A DNA stretch of 64,000 nucleotides from Pratylenchus scribneri (Eukaryota > Nematoda > Chromadorea > Rhabditida > Pratylenchidae). The notes under the pieces are model-generated. The model saw nothing but the letters and a program-made list of their open reading frames with translations. It did no database searches and was not told the DNA's origin. The DNA is taken from positions 1,116,001 through 1,180,000 of the forward strand of contig JAQSEB010000050.1 in the NCBI GenBank assembly GCA_030063045.1, written 5' to 3'. Numbering within the stretch: position 1 is the first letter of the stretch; each line of letters starts with the position of its first letter. Shown here one piece after another: positions 25,001 through 37,400 of the stretch. The position numbers and the translations under genes were made by a program.

Positions 25001-28000
25001 TTTTAACAATTTAATTAGAAAAAATGCAAACCGTGAACTGTTCGTTGTGACTTTGTAGGAAATGAGGGACACAATCAAATTCTTCATATACACCACATCC
25101 CGGCATTGGGTACTCGAAATTATGGCCAACTTCACAATTTTGTTCAGATGATAGGGGAAGGAGCCGTTGCGCTCAAAGTCAGTGCGTTTAATTTCCACAA
25201 CATTCTAAAAAAATTATTAATTAAAATTAATTAATTTTTTAATAAAAACCTCAAGAAAATTATTCGATCGCTGCTTTCGACCAGCCAAAAACAATTTTTC
25301 AAAGAGAATTGTGGCCGCCTTCTTCGGATTTTTCACATTCTGCTTGAGGGCATTCTCCGCCAGCCGATATGCCGCCTTGTAATGTGGGAAACGTTGAAGG
25401 ATTTGCTCGAATGCGGCAACGCACATTTCCTCAATTTGTAGGGCATGGCCGGTGATGGAGACGGTCGCGTCCACCTTGTTGAGGGGAAATTGTGTTCTTT
25501 TTAAATTCTTTTCTTTGTTTTGATTTTGACCCTCCTTAAAGTCATTTTAAATTTTAATAATAATTAAATAAATTTGGCTTACCACACTTTTGACTTCATC
25601 TTCCTCATTCGACAATTGCACTTCGTCATCATCTTTTGGTCCATTTCGTTGTTTTTGTTGTCGCTCTTCAAATTCAATAATGTCAATATCAACTCGCCAA
25701 TCGTCATAAAATTTCTCTGCCGATTTTCGTCCATCCTGTGATCGTTGTTGCACACCGTGATGTCGAAAAAGGCGCAAATATGCGTAAATTGTGGCCACTT
25801 CCTTTTGCACTGCGGAACTCTTTGCCTGCAGATGTTTGGCGATTAATTCTTTGAGTCGGCGCAATGCGAACGAATGGACTTTGTAGTGAATTTCCAATGC
25901 TTCCAAATAGAGCTGCAAAAATTTTAAAAAAATTATTTTGGGTTTATTGAGAAATTGGAGTTAAGGATTTAATGTTTTTTTAGGCTTGGTTAAAGATTTT
26001 ATCCATAAAAAATTTTTTAAACGACCCAAAAGGGGACCATTCATTTTGAAAATTAAGGTCACGAGTTCGAACTCGCTCAGAGGACAATAATTTTTTCGGA
26101 CTTCACTTTTATGCATTTTTATATATTCTACAGTGCATTTCTAATCGAAAAACCGTAATTCTAACAAAAATCCTTCCACAAACGTGTTAGTATTACCCGA
26201 TTTTATTGATATTTAATACCTGTTTGGTGCGATTAATTTTCGGCAAATATTGAATGCCATCCAATTCCAGGTCCAGCGCTGCTTGATAATACATTTGGAA
26301 AATTTTCTCCGCCGGTTCACCCAATTTCTCAGAAATTTTTGCGAGGAAATAATTTGTTAACCTTTAATATATTTTTAGAATGAATTCAAAATTGTGTCGA
26401 AAATTAACCAGTTAACATCCTTTGTCGACTCAACATTGAAACGTTGGGCCATTTGAAAGTGAAGACGTGCCTTTTGGAGCATTCCCTCCACGCGTTGCAT
26501 TATTTTCTTCATAATTTCCTTGTCACCATCCGATTCCGTTTTTGAATCCTTCCAAAATGCGAATGGTTTATTTTTAAATGAATTTAATTTAAATAATTAC
26601 CTGCTTCTTAAATCGCATCAGCCGTGTTCTCAATTGGTACATCAAAGTTCCTAATTTTTAAATTTTATTGTTAAAAAATAATTAAATTAATACCAATGTC
26701 CAAATGTGCCTCGGGGAATTCCCAATTCAAATAGATGGCCATTTTGAATGGGAACAAATAGGCGTCCACCTGTTCCAAAAGTTGATCATCGGAGAGCTGA
26801 AAATGAGATAAAATCAATAAAAAAATTAAATTAAAAAAATACAATTGTATAGCCGAATATGCGTGTTTGACCGTAGGCATACCAGGCAGAAGAGAGAATA
26901 TCCGGTGTGAGATATGGATGTCCAATGGAGAGGCATTCTCGCAAATGGGTTTTCGCTGTGTTGGTGTTCCCGGATCGACTGTGAATTTTAATATAAATTA
27001 AAAATGATAAAATCGATCTAAATATAATATTTTGGTTAGGATTTATAGTAAAATTAAAAAAAAATTTTTTGAGAATTTTTAGTTTACTGGGAGACCCTTC
27101 ACTTTTTGTAAAATTTAGGTCTCGGGTTCGAATCCGCTCCGAGGACAAATAATTTATTTTGAACAACAAATTACCAGAAAAGTTGGTTAGTGTTTAAGAG
27201 ATTAAAAAAAATTTTATTTTCATATTTAATGGGTTAATTTGACCATCCCAGGGCTTACTTATTAATTTAATTTATTTTTTATACAATTTTTTTAACCTAT
27301 CTTTAATATAATTTTAAAAAAAACTAACTTGTGAAAATGTGCCATCAAATAGAAGATTTTAGCCTTCAATTCTTCTTGTCTTTTATTGTTCTCTGCCGTC
27401 TCCATTATTGTAATTTGCTGTCCTTCTATTTCATTAATCACAATTTCTGGCATATTTTCAGCCTCTTTCAACTGTTGGATTCGCCTTCGTCCATCCTCAT
27501 CCATTGCCATCTTCTCCTCATAAGCGCACCAAAGCCCGTCCGCATCGAATTGTTCTATCAATTCCAATTTTGGCGGTTTTTGGCACAATGCATCGATTGC
27601 TTCCAGTCGTCCGGGGTCGATTGTAAGTAAAGTTGAGGCGAATAATTTGCCAACGGTGTCGACAAAATCGAATGAAACACGGGTGTCAGAGGACATTTCC
27701 GGCAATTTACTTGGCATCAGCAAAGGCAAAACTTTCTGGGCAAGCATCCAATCCGGCGTCCATTGCAGTTTGGAGCAGTGATCGGCGTAGCGTGATCGAT
27801 TTTTGGGTTGATTTGGATAATTTGCGCTGAAAATTGATTTTTTATTTAATTTTTTTCTCAGTTTTAAGATTTTTTGAAAAATTTGATCAATTTAAATTAA
27901 ACTAAAATTAACCTGAATGCACAATGAAGGCATTGGATGATTTCGAGAATAATATTTTCTCGGATATCATCAAATTTGCTTGTATTAATTAAATCATAAA

Positions 28001-31000
28001 CATCGGAATGAGCGAGGATTGTGGCAAATTCATCCAAAATTAATCGCAAAAATTGTCCCTTAAAATATTAAATATATTATTATTTTTTCAAATTTTAAAC
28101 CTGTCTTTTTCCGCACTTCCTCGCTCTTCCCAACACTTCATGCGCTTTGGAAAGGACCAACAGGCTTCGACTGGGCAAATGTCTGGTTGGGCCGTTTGGT
28201 TCACCTCCTTGATGTTCGCTGTCCAATTCCTCCGATTCGCATTGGATTTTGTGCAAATTTTCCATCAATTTTGTGTTCAATTCGCCCTCCAAATATTTGC
28301 AAATTCGAAAACACCAATGCCACAGGTCGATTGATCGCACAAAATATGGAAAATGTTGTGGATGGGCGAGACGGCCCAACAAATTGCCCAATTGACGAAT
28401 TAACATTTCATCGCCCATGTCGTCAAAATCATCCTCCAATGGGAATGTGGCATTCAGTGAATTCAGGCAACGTCGAAGAATGCATTTTCCTTGAATTCCA
28501 TCGAATTTTTGGCCGACCAGTAAAGCAAGAATTCTTCAAATATTAAATGTTTTTACTGTGAAAATTTCTCTTGATTTAAACCTGATTATCCATTGAAGAA
28601 TATGCGCCTTAGATTTATCGGTTTCTTGAAGGCATTTTATCATCAAAAAGATTTTGCTTGCATGGAAATCTTCATCCGGCGCACTCCAATCGTAGCCATG
28701 CAGAAGCACATTTTTCAACTTTAAATTAATTTTTCATTCAAAATATTGGAGTTGAATTGGACCTCAACCCAAAATCCCTATACCCAAAATGGCTAAAGAA
28801 AAAATTTAGTTCTTATAAGTTGGCTTATAATTGGGAATTTTGGGTAGAAATTTGCGATAAATTCAAAAAGTTTACCTCCAAATATTTTTCCGCCTCCATT
28901 AATTGGTCAATTTGTTGAGATTGGAAATTCAACATTTTTTGGCGTAAATATTCCTCCAGATTCCTTTTTGATAAACAATTCATACCAAAATTTGCATGTG
29001 TAAAAATTCGTTTGTCCCCGATTAAATCGATTGCTTTGCTCAATTGTGCGGAAGTGTAGGCAAAATGGTTGTGCAATGGGGCGGCCCCATTCTCGTTCAA
29101 ACCCAATTCATTCGGTTGTAAATTTGCAATCAACCTGCGATGTGAAAAATGGAAGGAAAATTTATTTCTTTTAATATATTTTTTGAAGCAAAAATCATTT
29201 AAAAATGGGGTCGGAGCTATCGAGTCATGTTTGGTATATTGGGTTAGGCTGCTGTTTCGCTTTTTTAAACGGAGGTTCAATCTCTCATGGAGTTAAGTAT
29301 TTTTTTAATTAAATTTCCATTTTAAATTAAATTTCCCATCTTTTATTAAAAAATTAAAATTAACCATCGATAACGTAGCTCCAACATTTTGACTTTCTCT
29401 GAATTTGAATTCAATATCTCTGCCATCGAAGTTGATTGATCAGTTGAATTAGAGGCAATATCTTGATGGCCATCTCCAATATCAATATTGTCAATGTAAA
29501 TGTTTTGTGCTGGAATTTAGTTGAAAATTTTAAAATGTATTTAGGTAATAATTTTCTCACCAATTTGCGACTCATCCAACGAATTTGCCTCAGTTCTTTG
29601 CCTTTTTTCTTTTGCAATTTTTCCAATAATTTGCCTAACCAAATCCTCTTCATCGATGTTCCCAGGCATTTTTTCACATTCTTCTTCAATTTCTCCTCTT
29701 TCAACACTTTTTCCACCAATTATTTCCTTCGATTCAGTGCCAATAAATAATTTCTCATTGTCTTCTTGAATTGTTGAGTCCATAAATTTGTGTTCAAAAT
29801 GGGCCTGCACAATGGAAAGTGCACGATGGGAACCAAGTTCGGCGGAAAATTGATGAATTGATAGATCCAATTCGGTTGAAAGTGGAATTCTGGATGGTGA
29901 TGAGCATTCGGCACCACTCCAACGTGAATAGACTTGCCTAAAAAATTAAGGAATTTATGGAAAATGTCGCAAGATTTTAATTTTAAAGGTTCATAAGTTT
30001 ATCCTAACTCATAAACCTTAAATCTAGTCGAAGGATCTCATCGAGGCGCATCATTGATTATATTTTTACTTAGATGGTTTAACCAATTCTATGGTAGTTT
30101 TAAACCATTAAACCAAAAATAGGTTTAAACAGTTTAATTTAATACCATTTATTATGATCAAACCATAACAAATTATATACAATTCAATGCGTCTTGACCA
30201 GCTCTATCCAATTTTGGGTATATATGGTTTTGGGAATTTAGGAGAAACCCTTCTTAAAACTTTAACCACCATAATTATTTTGGCTTTATATACTTTTTAG
30301 ATAATTTAAATTGATGTAGAAAAACCTGTAAATTTCAGCCTGTTCCAATGTTAAATGGATTGTGTCCCATTCAATTGAAATCCATTTGAGATATTCAAAC
30401 ATGCAATGTAAAATATTTATATTTGATGATTCCAATAATTCATCAATCAATTTATCGCAATTTGGTTGAGAATAATATTCTTCATTTTCTTTGGCCTCCT
30501 CCTCAAATGTGTCCATTTTGAATTCGGCAGCAGTGGGTGGATTCATCAATTTGATTAATTCAGCCGCCAGCTGGGGATCGTCCAAATCCATAATTTTAAG
30601 TACCTAAAAGAAAGTAAAAATTGTTATTCTCTTTGATTTTGATTTATGTTTCTTATGGGTTCTGTGCCTTTTTTTTGGTTCAAAATATTCTATTCTGCCT
30701 AAAAATTTGTAAAGAATGCAATAAAAAATGACTTTCAAGTCCGAAAAAATTATTGTCCTCGGAGCGGATTCGAACCCGAGACCTAAATTTTGAAAAGTGG
30801 AAGGGCCCTCTAATTTTTGTTAAAATCTTTAAAAAAAAAACTCACAGTCCATTCACCGCCGCCACCGCTTCCCTCCTTTTCCTCATTGTTATTATTATTG
30901 TTTGGAGACATCCCCTGCATATCTTCATCAATTAAACGGCGAAGTGATCGACGCAAAATATTCATTTCTTCAATATTTTCTGCTCGTTCTGCAGCTTGCA

Positions 31001-33844
31001 TTTGCTCCATTGCCTTCCGGTTCCGGTTCTTCTGTTTTCCCTTCGTCATAATCTAAAGCAAATGAAATAATTATTTTTTAAGCAATAATTAATTTTTTAG
31101 TGAATAAAATTTGAGAATTGAACCGAAAAAAAACAAAGATAGAGGCAAGGAATCGAACCCTCGACCCCCTGCTCTGCCCTCTCAGCATTTTACCCATTCG
31201 GCTAAAGAAGTTTACTGGCGAATGTTTATTGATTGGTCCCAGATTTTTTTATAATAAATTTCTTCCGAACCTTTTTCCGTTCATCGTTTCCGGTATTCGT
31301 CGTTGTTGTGGTCCCCATTGGATTTGTGCTGTCCGTCTCCTCTCCTTGGCTTGCACTCTCCAATTGAATGAGATCGATTGATGGAGGAGGTGCCAATGCC
31401 AATTCGTCGCCATATTTCTCCGCTTCTTCTTCGCCTCGATTTTCTTCCATTAATTCATCATTTTGCTGTCCTTCCTCAATTGGATCATCCAATTCCATCA
31501 TGGTCGTCAATGATTGTGCGGTGGTGGCGGCCATTTGTTCGAGTAATCCATCAATCAATTCATCAGTAGCATTTTCTGCCGAAATTTTCTCTGAAAAATT
31601 AAAAAGAATTAGGAATGTGATATTGTGCAAATTGGTTTGTCAAGAATTTTTGTCCGATTTACTTTATTTTTGTCTATAAAGTGTTGTAGAATGTTTAAAA
31701 AAATGCGTAAGTGTCAACCAAGCCCGAAAAATTATTGTCCTCGAAGCGGATTCGAACATGAGACCTACATTTTACAAAAGTTAAGGGTCCTTCAGATCAG
31801 AAATTTTTAGTAAAACCTTTATAAACCCTAGCCAGCTTATTTCACATACCATCTTTGTTGATGTTATCATCAAATCCTAGGATGCTCTCCTCGACCACCT
31901 CATCCTCATCCATAAATATTCCGCCATCATCATTTTGGTTAATTTGGAAACAAATTTTCTGCTCAATGAACTTAAAATTTAATAATGATTTTTTATATAA
32001 TTTAAAATTAAACCGTCGAAAACATTTCAATCCGATCAAAAATGTCGCAAAGCAATTTGCCGAGTTCTTCAATACTAAAATAAAAAATTAATTACTTTAA
32101 ATTGTATTTTTAAACTAATTTTACCCCATTCCATGACGCAATTTGACTCTTAAAGTAGCAAATTTGATTGGATGCATTTCATCGAATTCATTTCGGAATA
32201 TGTTGAATTCGTCACATTTTCCATTGACATTTTCCTCTTTGTTGGCATTTTCTTCTATCCTTGATTTGAATTGACGAATGCGCAACAAAACCTTTAATAA
32301 TAATTAAATAATAAAATATTATTTTACTTAAAAAAAACTTTGTTTTTCTCCACCACGGTTGGTTGGAATTGAATGCATTCAACACTGAATGTTTTTCGCT
32401 CTAATTCTGCCCAAATTTGTGAGGTGCCGGCAATTTGTTGGCGAATAGCATGGCCCATTTGATGTTCAGGATAAAGTTGGAAAATCTTTTTTAGCAGTTG
32501 GAAGCATTCTAAAAAAATGGATTAAGTTTTTTTTTGATTAAATTCCATTTAATTTATAATTAACCTGGAAATTCATCGCACATGAAATGAACCAAAAGAA
32601 GGGCTTCCATTGCTCGAAATTCCTTTTCGCAACGAGTCAAGCAAAATTTCGCCGTTCGCCAATTGCCTAATTGGAATGCAGCCTTTCCACAATTGAACCA
32701 AAGGTCGTCGAAGTCAGGACAAATACTTAAGGCCTGAAAAACTATTATGTGTAATTATTGAAAATGAATTTGTTGAACCTGCATATAAAATGGCACCGAA
32801 TTGTCCAGAAGCAAAGCTAGCGCCAAATTCACGTTGAAGTAAATTTTGGCCAAATTTGTGAGCATTTTGGGTGATTTAATTGTGTTGCTTCCGCCTGGCC
32901 CCATCGTTTCATCTCCTCCGCCGACTTCTTTCTCTTGCTTCTGCTCCCAATCGATGGCTTCCCAATCGGGCACGTAATATTTCTTCATCAGAGGATGGGC
33001 CAGAATTGTCGCGCATGTGCCAATTGCTTGCTCAAATTCTCTTCGGCGTAATTTCTTCATCGCTTCTCGATATCGATTTTGGATTTCTGCTTCCTGGAAA
33101 ATATGTAATTGGTTTAGTTCCTGATTAAGTTTTAAGTTTATTCAATTATAATTGCTAATCTTTAATGTCTTAAAAAGTAAAGGTATTTTCGAGAATATTT
33201 TTGTTTTAGATTGGAAACTTAAGGTCTTTCCTCTTTAGTTTTAATTGGAAACTTAAGGTCTTCCCTCTTTACTTTCAGATTTCAGTTATGAAACAACTTT
33301 ATTATGGAATGCAACAAAACCTGTGCTTCTCTGGATCTTTGCCTGCTACTTGTACCGACACCGCCACCACCACTTTCCGCATCGGACCAATCATTGTCGA
33401 CAAAATCTGACATCTCGGATGGCGAATCCTCCTCCTCTTCGTCCTCATCTTCCATAAAATCCTTTGATGAATATTTGAAATAGAATTGATTTTTGGCAGC
33501 AAATCCCGAATCTGTTGTAGATTTTCCAATATTTTCTTGTGGATTTGATGAACATCCTTCGCTGGTCATTTCTTGTTGTTTGTTTTGTTGCAGAGTTTCG
33601 TTAGTATTGGTCTGCACAACTTCATCAGCATTTTGAGTTTCTTTATCGTCAGTTAAATCTTAAATTGTGAAATATTTATTGATTTTTTGTTTTTAATAAT
33701 CTCACCATTCTTATTTGTTTCCACAATTGTCTCAAAACATACTCGTCTTGGCGGTTGATGAGTTTTTGATGATGTACTGCTGCTGGCGGATAGTTGTTTT
33801 GGGGGCAATGAACGATTTGTAAAAATTGGCGGAAAAACATCCAT
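22085..33844 (-). CDS. CABIN1: CABIN1 (calcineurin-binding protein cabin-1) homologue, 31 exons
   Basis: Minus-strand exons, 5' to 3': 33844-33706, 33658-33321, 33093-32779, 32733-32565, 32508-32339, 32291-32125, 32074-32014, 31970-31850, 31590-31271, 31052-30846, 30603-30326, 29937-29561, 29509-29365, 29134-28876, 28718-28582, 28533-28101, 28058-27913, 27826-27329, 26978-26843, 26796-26694, 26650-26601, 26548-26409, 26361-26220, 25912-25583, 25474-25250, 25204-25032, 24763-24605, 24558-24489, 24218-23260, 23208-22967, 22632-22085. Phases close for 2518 residues; human CABIN1 is about 2200. Matches along the length include the N-terminal TPR-like LWFNCGKAAFQLGNWRTAK, SLLVLSKAHEVLGRAR, WLTNYFLAKISEKLGEPAEK, LEALEIHYKVHS and NGSFPYHLNKIVKLA. 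The C-terminal ~580 residues are Gln/Ser-rich. The family binds calcineurin, represses MEF2 and is a subunit of the HIRA H3.3 chaperone complex (known). An acceptor-like TTTCAG lies 7 nt before the ATG. Confidence 0.9.
22690..22780 (+). repeat. tRNA-like sequence with poly-C tract (pseudo-tRNA)
   Basis: A-box-like TAGCTCAGTTGGTTAA and B-box GGTTCGATACC are in tRNA-like order, but the acceptor stem does not pair and a run of Cs replaces the D/anticodon region. It lies in the last intron of the CABIN1-like gene, next to a family D repeat. Confidence 0.5.
22795..22936. repeat. Family D dispersed repeat, copy 1
   Basis: Shares AAACCGTTTAAT, TTGACCAAAACATAACAAAT and TTTGGGTATATATGGTTT, in that order, with copies at about 30063-30250 and 63285-63475. 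Intronic. Confidence 0.6.
24292..24470 (+). repeat. tRNA-derived SINE, family E
   Basis: CABIN1 intron. B-box AGGTTCGAATCCGCTCAGAG, then a T-run and a ~120-bp tail ending near AGTGTAACC. Confidence 0.65.
24795..24895 (-). repeat. tRNA-like sequence (second type)
   Basis: On the minus strand an A-box-like TAGAGCACGGTGGTAAG and B-box GGTTCAATTCC are spaced as in a tRNA gene. It lies in the CABIN1 intron 25031-24764. The acceptor stem is not convincing, so this is a tRNA relic or SINE head rather than a functional gene. Confidence 0.45.
26010..26200 (+). repeat. tRNA-derived SINE, family E
   Basis: CABIN1 intron 26219-25913. B-box variant GAGTTCGAACTCGCTCAGAG, T-run, body, and tail ending CGTGTTAGTATTACC. 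Confidence 0.65.
27088..27160 (+). repeat. tRNA-derived SINE, family E (truncated)
   Basis: Only the head is present: GGTCTCGGGTTCGAATCCGC followed by TCCGAGGACAAATAATT. CABIN1 intron 27328-26979. Confidence 0.6.
30063..30250. repeat. Family D dispersed repeat, copy 2
   Basis: Carries GTTTTAAACCATTAAACCAA, AACCATAACAAATTATATAC and TTTTGGGTATATATGGTTTT. CABIN1 intron 30325-29938. Confidence 0.6.
30650..30820 (-). repeat. tRNA-derived SINE, family E
   Basis: Reverse orientation: AATTATTGTCCTCGGAGCGG then ATTCGAACCCGAGACCT. CABIN1 intron 30845-30604. Confidence 0.65.
31130..31215 (-). repeat. tRNA-like sequence (second type)
   Basis: On the minus strand: A-box-like TAGCCGAATGGGTAAAA and B-box GGGTTCGATTCCTTGCC, related to the copy at 24795-24895. 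CABIN1 intron 31270-31053. Confidence 0.45.
31690..31810 (-). repeat. tRNA-derived SINE, family E
   Basis: Reverse orientation: AATTATTGTCCTCGAAGCGG then ATTCGAACATGAGACCT. CABIN1 intron 31849-31591. Confidence 0.6.
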
Positions 33845-34486
33845 CTTTTCTCTGAAATATTCTCAAAAACCTGAAAAATTGATAAATGATAATCGAAAAG
33901 ATGATTTTTAAAAACCACAATTATAGGAGACTAGAAATTAATAAAACTTAAATAGGTTGCTTGTGCTTGCTGTGCTAGATGCTAGCTAGTGCTGGCTTGC
34001 TTGGCTAGGGCTAGCTCTCACCGCTCACTCAATTAAGAAAAATTATGAGATTATCCAAATCGGTTTTCGTTTTCGGCTATTTTATATCAGGGATTAAAAG
34101 TTAAAAGCAATATTTTTGGATTCAGCATGTTGGAAAACCCCGTAAATTAATTTCAAAACATAGTTTGATTGAAATGTTTTGCTTTTTTATTTTTTTTTCG
34201 CTGAACCATCGCATCCCACGAAACTGGAATTTCATATATGATTATATTACGTACATTTATAATACCGTATGTTATGCGAGAGCAACAAAGGAATAAACTT
34301 ATTGTTAAAGAAAATTATATACTACTTTTCTTCATACTTAGCTGCATCCGGGCCTCATCTCAACGAGAATAAGAAAAAAATGTTAAAAAAATGATTTTTA
34401 TTCAAATATGGTCTAAAAAAGAACTAAAATATATCAAATAAATGTTTTAAATTCTCCTTTGGTCATTTCCATTCTCCCCTCCTCTT
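33845..34486. other. Spacer between CA-related gene and CABIN1 gene; possible trans-splice acceptor
   Basis: Both flanking genes read on the minus strand. Just before the CABIN1 ATG (33844) the minus strand reads AATATTTCAG then a 7-nt leader, a good acceptor without an upstream exon in view. At 33957-34025 there is a low-complexity GCTTG/GCTAG-rich tract. No gene seen. Confidence 0.5.
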
Positions 34487-37400
34487 TCATTTGGGCAATT
34501 CAGCTTGGGCAGCACTTTTGAATGAAGAACGGATTATTCGTGAATTCGGTGCCTGCGGGGGACGTAAAGCCAAAAGCGGCTGTTCTGCCTCATCTTCCTG
34601 CCGACTTTTTCTCAATTGGCGCAACTTTTCCAATTGATGCGAGGAGATTGGCACTGCCGAACGACAAACAATCCATTTCACCTTGAATGGCACAAATTTT
34701 GAGGGTAAAATATTGACTGTTAACCGTTTCTCGGAATGGTTCCACCGTTTCTGATCCATCGTAGAACCAAAATTCCTTGCTCTTTTCCATTGAAATCAAC
34801 TGGGAAACCCTTAGACCTCCATGTAATGCACATTCCGTGCCCGCATATGTGACATGGGACAGAACATTGGTCAATGGAATCAATGCTGGATTGTCATCGT
34901 GAGTTTCCTATATATTTTACAATTGTAAAAATAGCTAATTTCATTGTTATTTGTTATTTATTTCAATTTTAAGTATTATTTTTCCATTAAAAACATACAT
35001 TCAAAAAGATGGCAATTGCCAATACGCCATCCTCCTCTGGATGCTTCAAAGCCTCCAGCAAATTTGGGAATTTTGTATTCCGATGCAGAAAATGCATTTC
35101 ACCAGCGTAGCCAACTCCAGCGACAGTATGCTATAAAAAGGAGGGCAATTTAAAGGCCATAAGATAAATGTTTTGATCGACAAAAAACAGAAATTTATTG
35201 ACATCCAAAGCGAGGAATAGGCAAAATCCGATTAGTAAGAATTCAGAAAATAAGTTAATAAATAATAATCCATCATTTGCCATGTTTTCTCGGCATTTTT
35301 ACCAATATATTCGACTTTCGTCTTTCAAAATTAATTTATTCTTGCCTTATTTCAATTGAAACTCAATTATTTGTACTTTCATTTAGCTACAAAATCTTTT
35401 GAAACAATTAATTCTTTTTAGGGAAAGATTCTTTGCCGAAAGCCTAGTATATCTTTTTAATGCTTGATCTTATACCCATTGAAGCTCTTTCAATAGTTCA
35501 ACATTGAAGGATGTTAAACTGTTCATATCATATTTAGTTTGGTTAATGTTTTATGGTTTTGACTTTTGATCTAAACGTCAACACACTATAAGTCAATTGA
35601 TGCATCTCGAACCCACCCTTTTATTTATTACTCCTCCATTTATTATTTTCCTTTTTTTTCCACCCACCAAACTGCCATTCATCGGCTCCGTTCCCCAATT
35701 GAAAATCAGCTGCTCCAATTGGAATTGTTGATCGGGCAAAAATGAGCAACTAAGCGTGGATTGGCCGGTCGCAGATTGGGCGGAATCCGGACCACCTCCT
35801 CCGCCAAACGGTGGCCAACGGACACTCAATCCACCGAAGGGGCCCAAATTTTGGACCAACAACTGCGCCGATTCATCGTAGTCAAACCGGAATTGGGCAT
35901 TCTCCAGGGCCGGATCGAATGCCGTGATCGCCGGGATCAAATCAATTGGTGATTGTTTTGGGTTGACATTTGCCTGGAGCACTTTGCCCAAAGCATCTAA
36001 CTGTTATTTTGGAAAAAGGAGAATTAAATGGATTATAAGTTATTTAGGCTTAATAAGTTCATAATTTGTAGAAATAAAGGGTCTCCTTTTGGCTCAAAAT
36101 TTTTTAGTACAATCTTTCGTACTTAACGGTTACTCCCGGCAATCATAGTGTTATGGGGGAATTGACAACTGTTCCCCTCTGGGTCCAAAAAGCTTCTCTG
36201 GGATATAAAACCTATCCTAATTCCCCAATCAGTGTTCATTCGCCCCGATCGGCCCTGGGTTAGTTGGACTTGGGACACCCAGCTTCCTAGCGGCCTGGTC
36301 GTGGGCCAGCCGCCCCAAATTCCCAATATTCGCCAATATTATTGTGATTTTCCAACTGGATAAAATGATGTTAATATTCCAATCGACCAAAATCCTTCAA
36401 ATTCTACCCGAACTGAACCCCGCATTTAATATGGTGGAGCTGGAGGGAATGGGGGTCCGATAGGCTAAAATCGGTCTGGACAGTCTTCATACTGGCCACA
36501 GGCACTGAGCCTGCCCCAAACAACAACCGAACCCCCAATATGGTGACTTTGGAGCTCGACGAACAACAACAAATTTTGGTTAAAATTGCGGCAAACAACA
36601 TTGAAGAACCTGGCCAAATGATCGCCAAACAATGAATCGACACCTTTGGCATTGATTCTTCTTGTCATTTTGCAAGTTCATTCTCGGCGTTGCAATATCA
36701 TTGATCGGCAAGTTCAGTTGGAAGAAACAGTTTGAAAATTCTCTGATGAGGCGGAGAAGCTGTTAAATAGGATGAATTGAAAAGATTGAAGATTGCTTAA
36801 TGGCGATGAATATTCTCAAATCCATTGACCTAGACGACTTGATTTCGGCAAAGAAGATTTGACAAAAACAAATTGATTTGGGCAACATCAAACAACAACT
36901 ACTTTCCCGTGGGCGGAACAACTTTCCTTCGGCCTTTGAGCGTAACAATAAGGTGGGAAAGCAGCAACAGCAAATTCTTCCTGGAATCAAAAAAAAGAGG
37001 CTGGACAATTAATCAAAGTAACTGTGGGAGCAAAACAAAAGCTGTTGGAGCAAAGAAGAAAGGCTGAGGGAGCCATTCGAAGAAAAATAAATCCAGCCGA
37101 GAAGTGTTGATCAGGAAATTGCCCAGGAAATTAATAGATCGAACTTTGAAAAGCCCATCGAAATTGAACAATTGTCTTGAAAAGCTGAATTGTTTTTCGG
37201 TTATTGCTGAACGGTTGACTAGGCCAAATTAATTCGACAGAGATTTGAATTGATTCGATGAATTAGCCAAGAAAAAGCTGAATACGAGAAGAAGGCCGAT
37301 GAATGAGAGAAACAATCTATTGAGGCGAATTTGTATTGTCTAATTGATCTTTTGGATTGAGAATATTTGGCCAATATCAATCTTGTTAATCGTGCTTGTG

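Noticed and set aside
28187..28546. Plus-strand ORF of 119 codons
   Set aside because: Shadow of CABIN1 exon 28533-28101.
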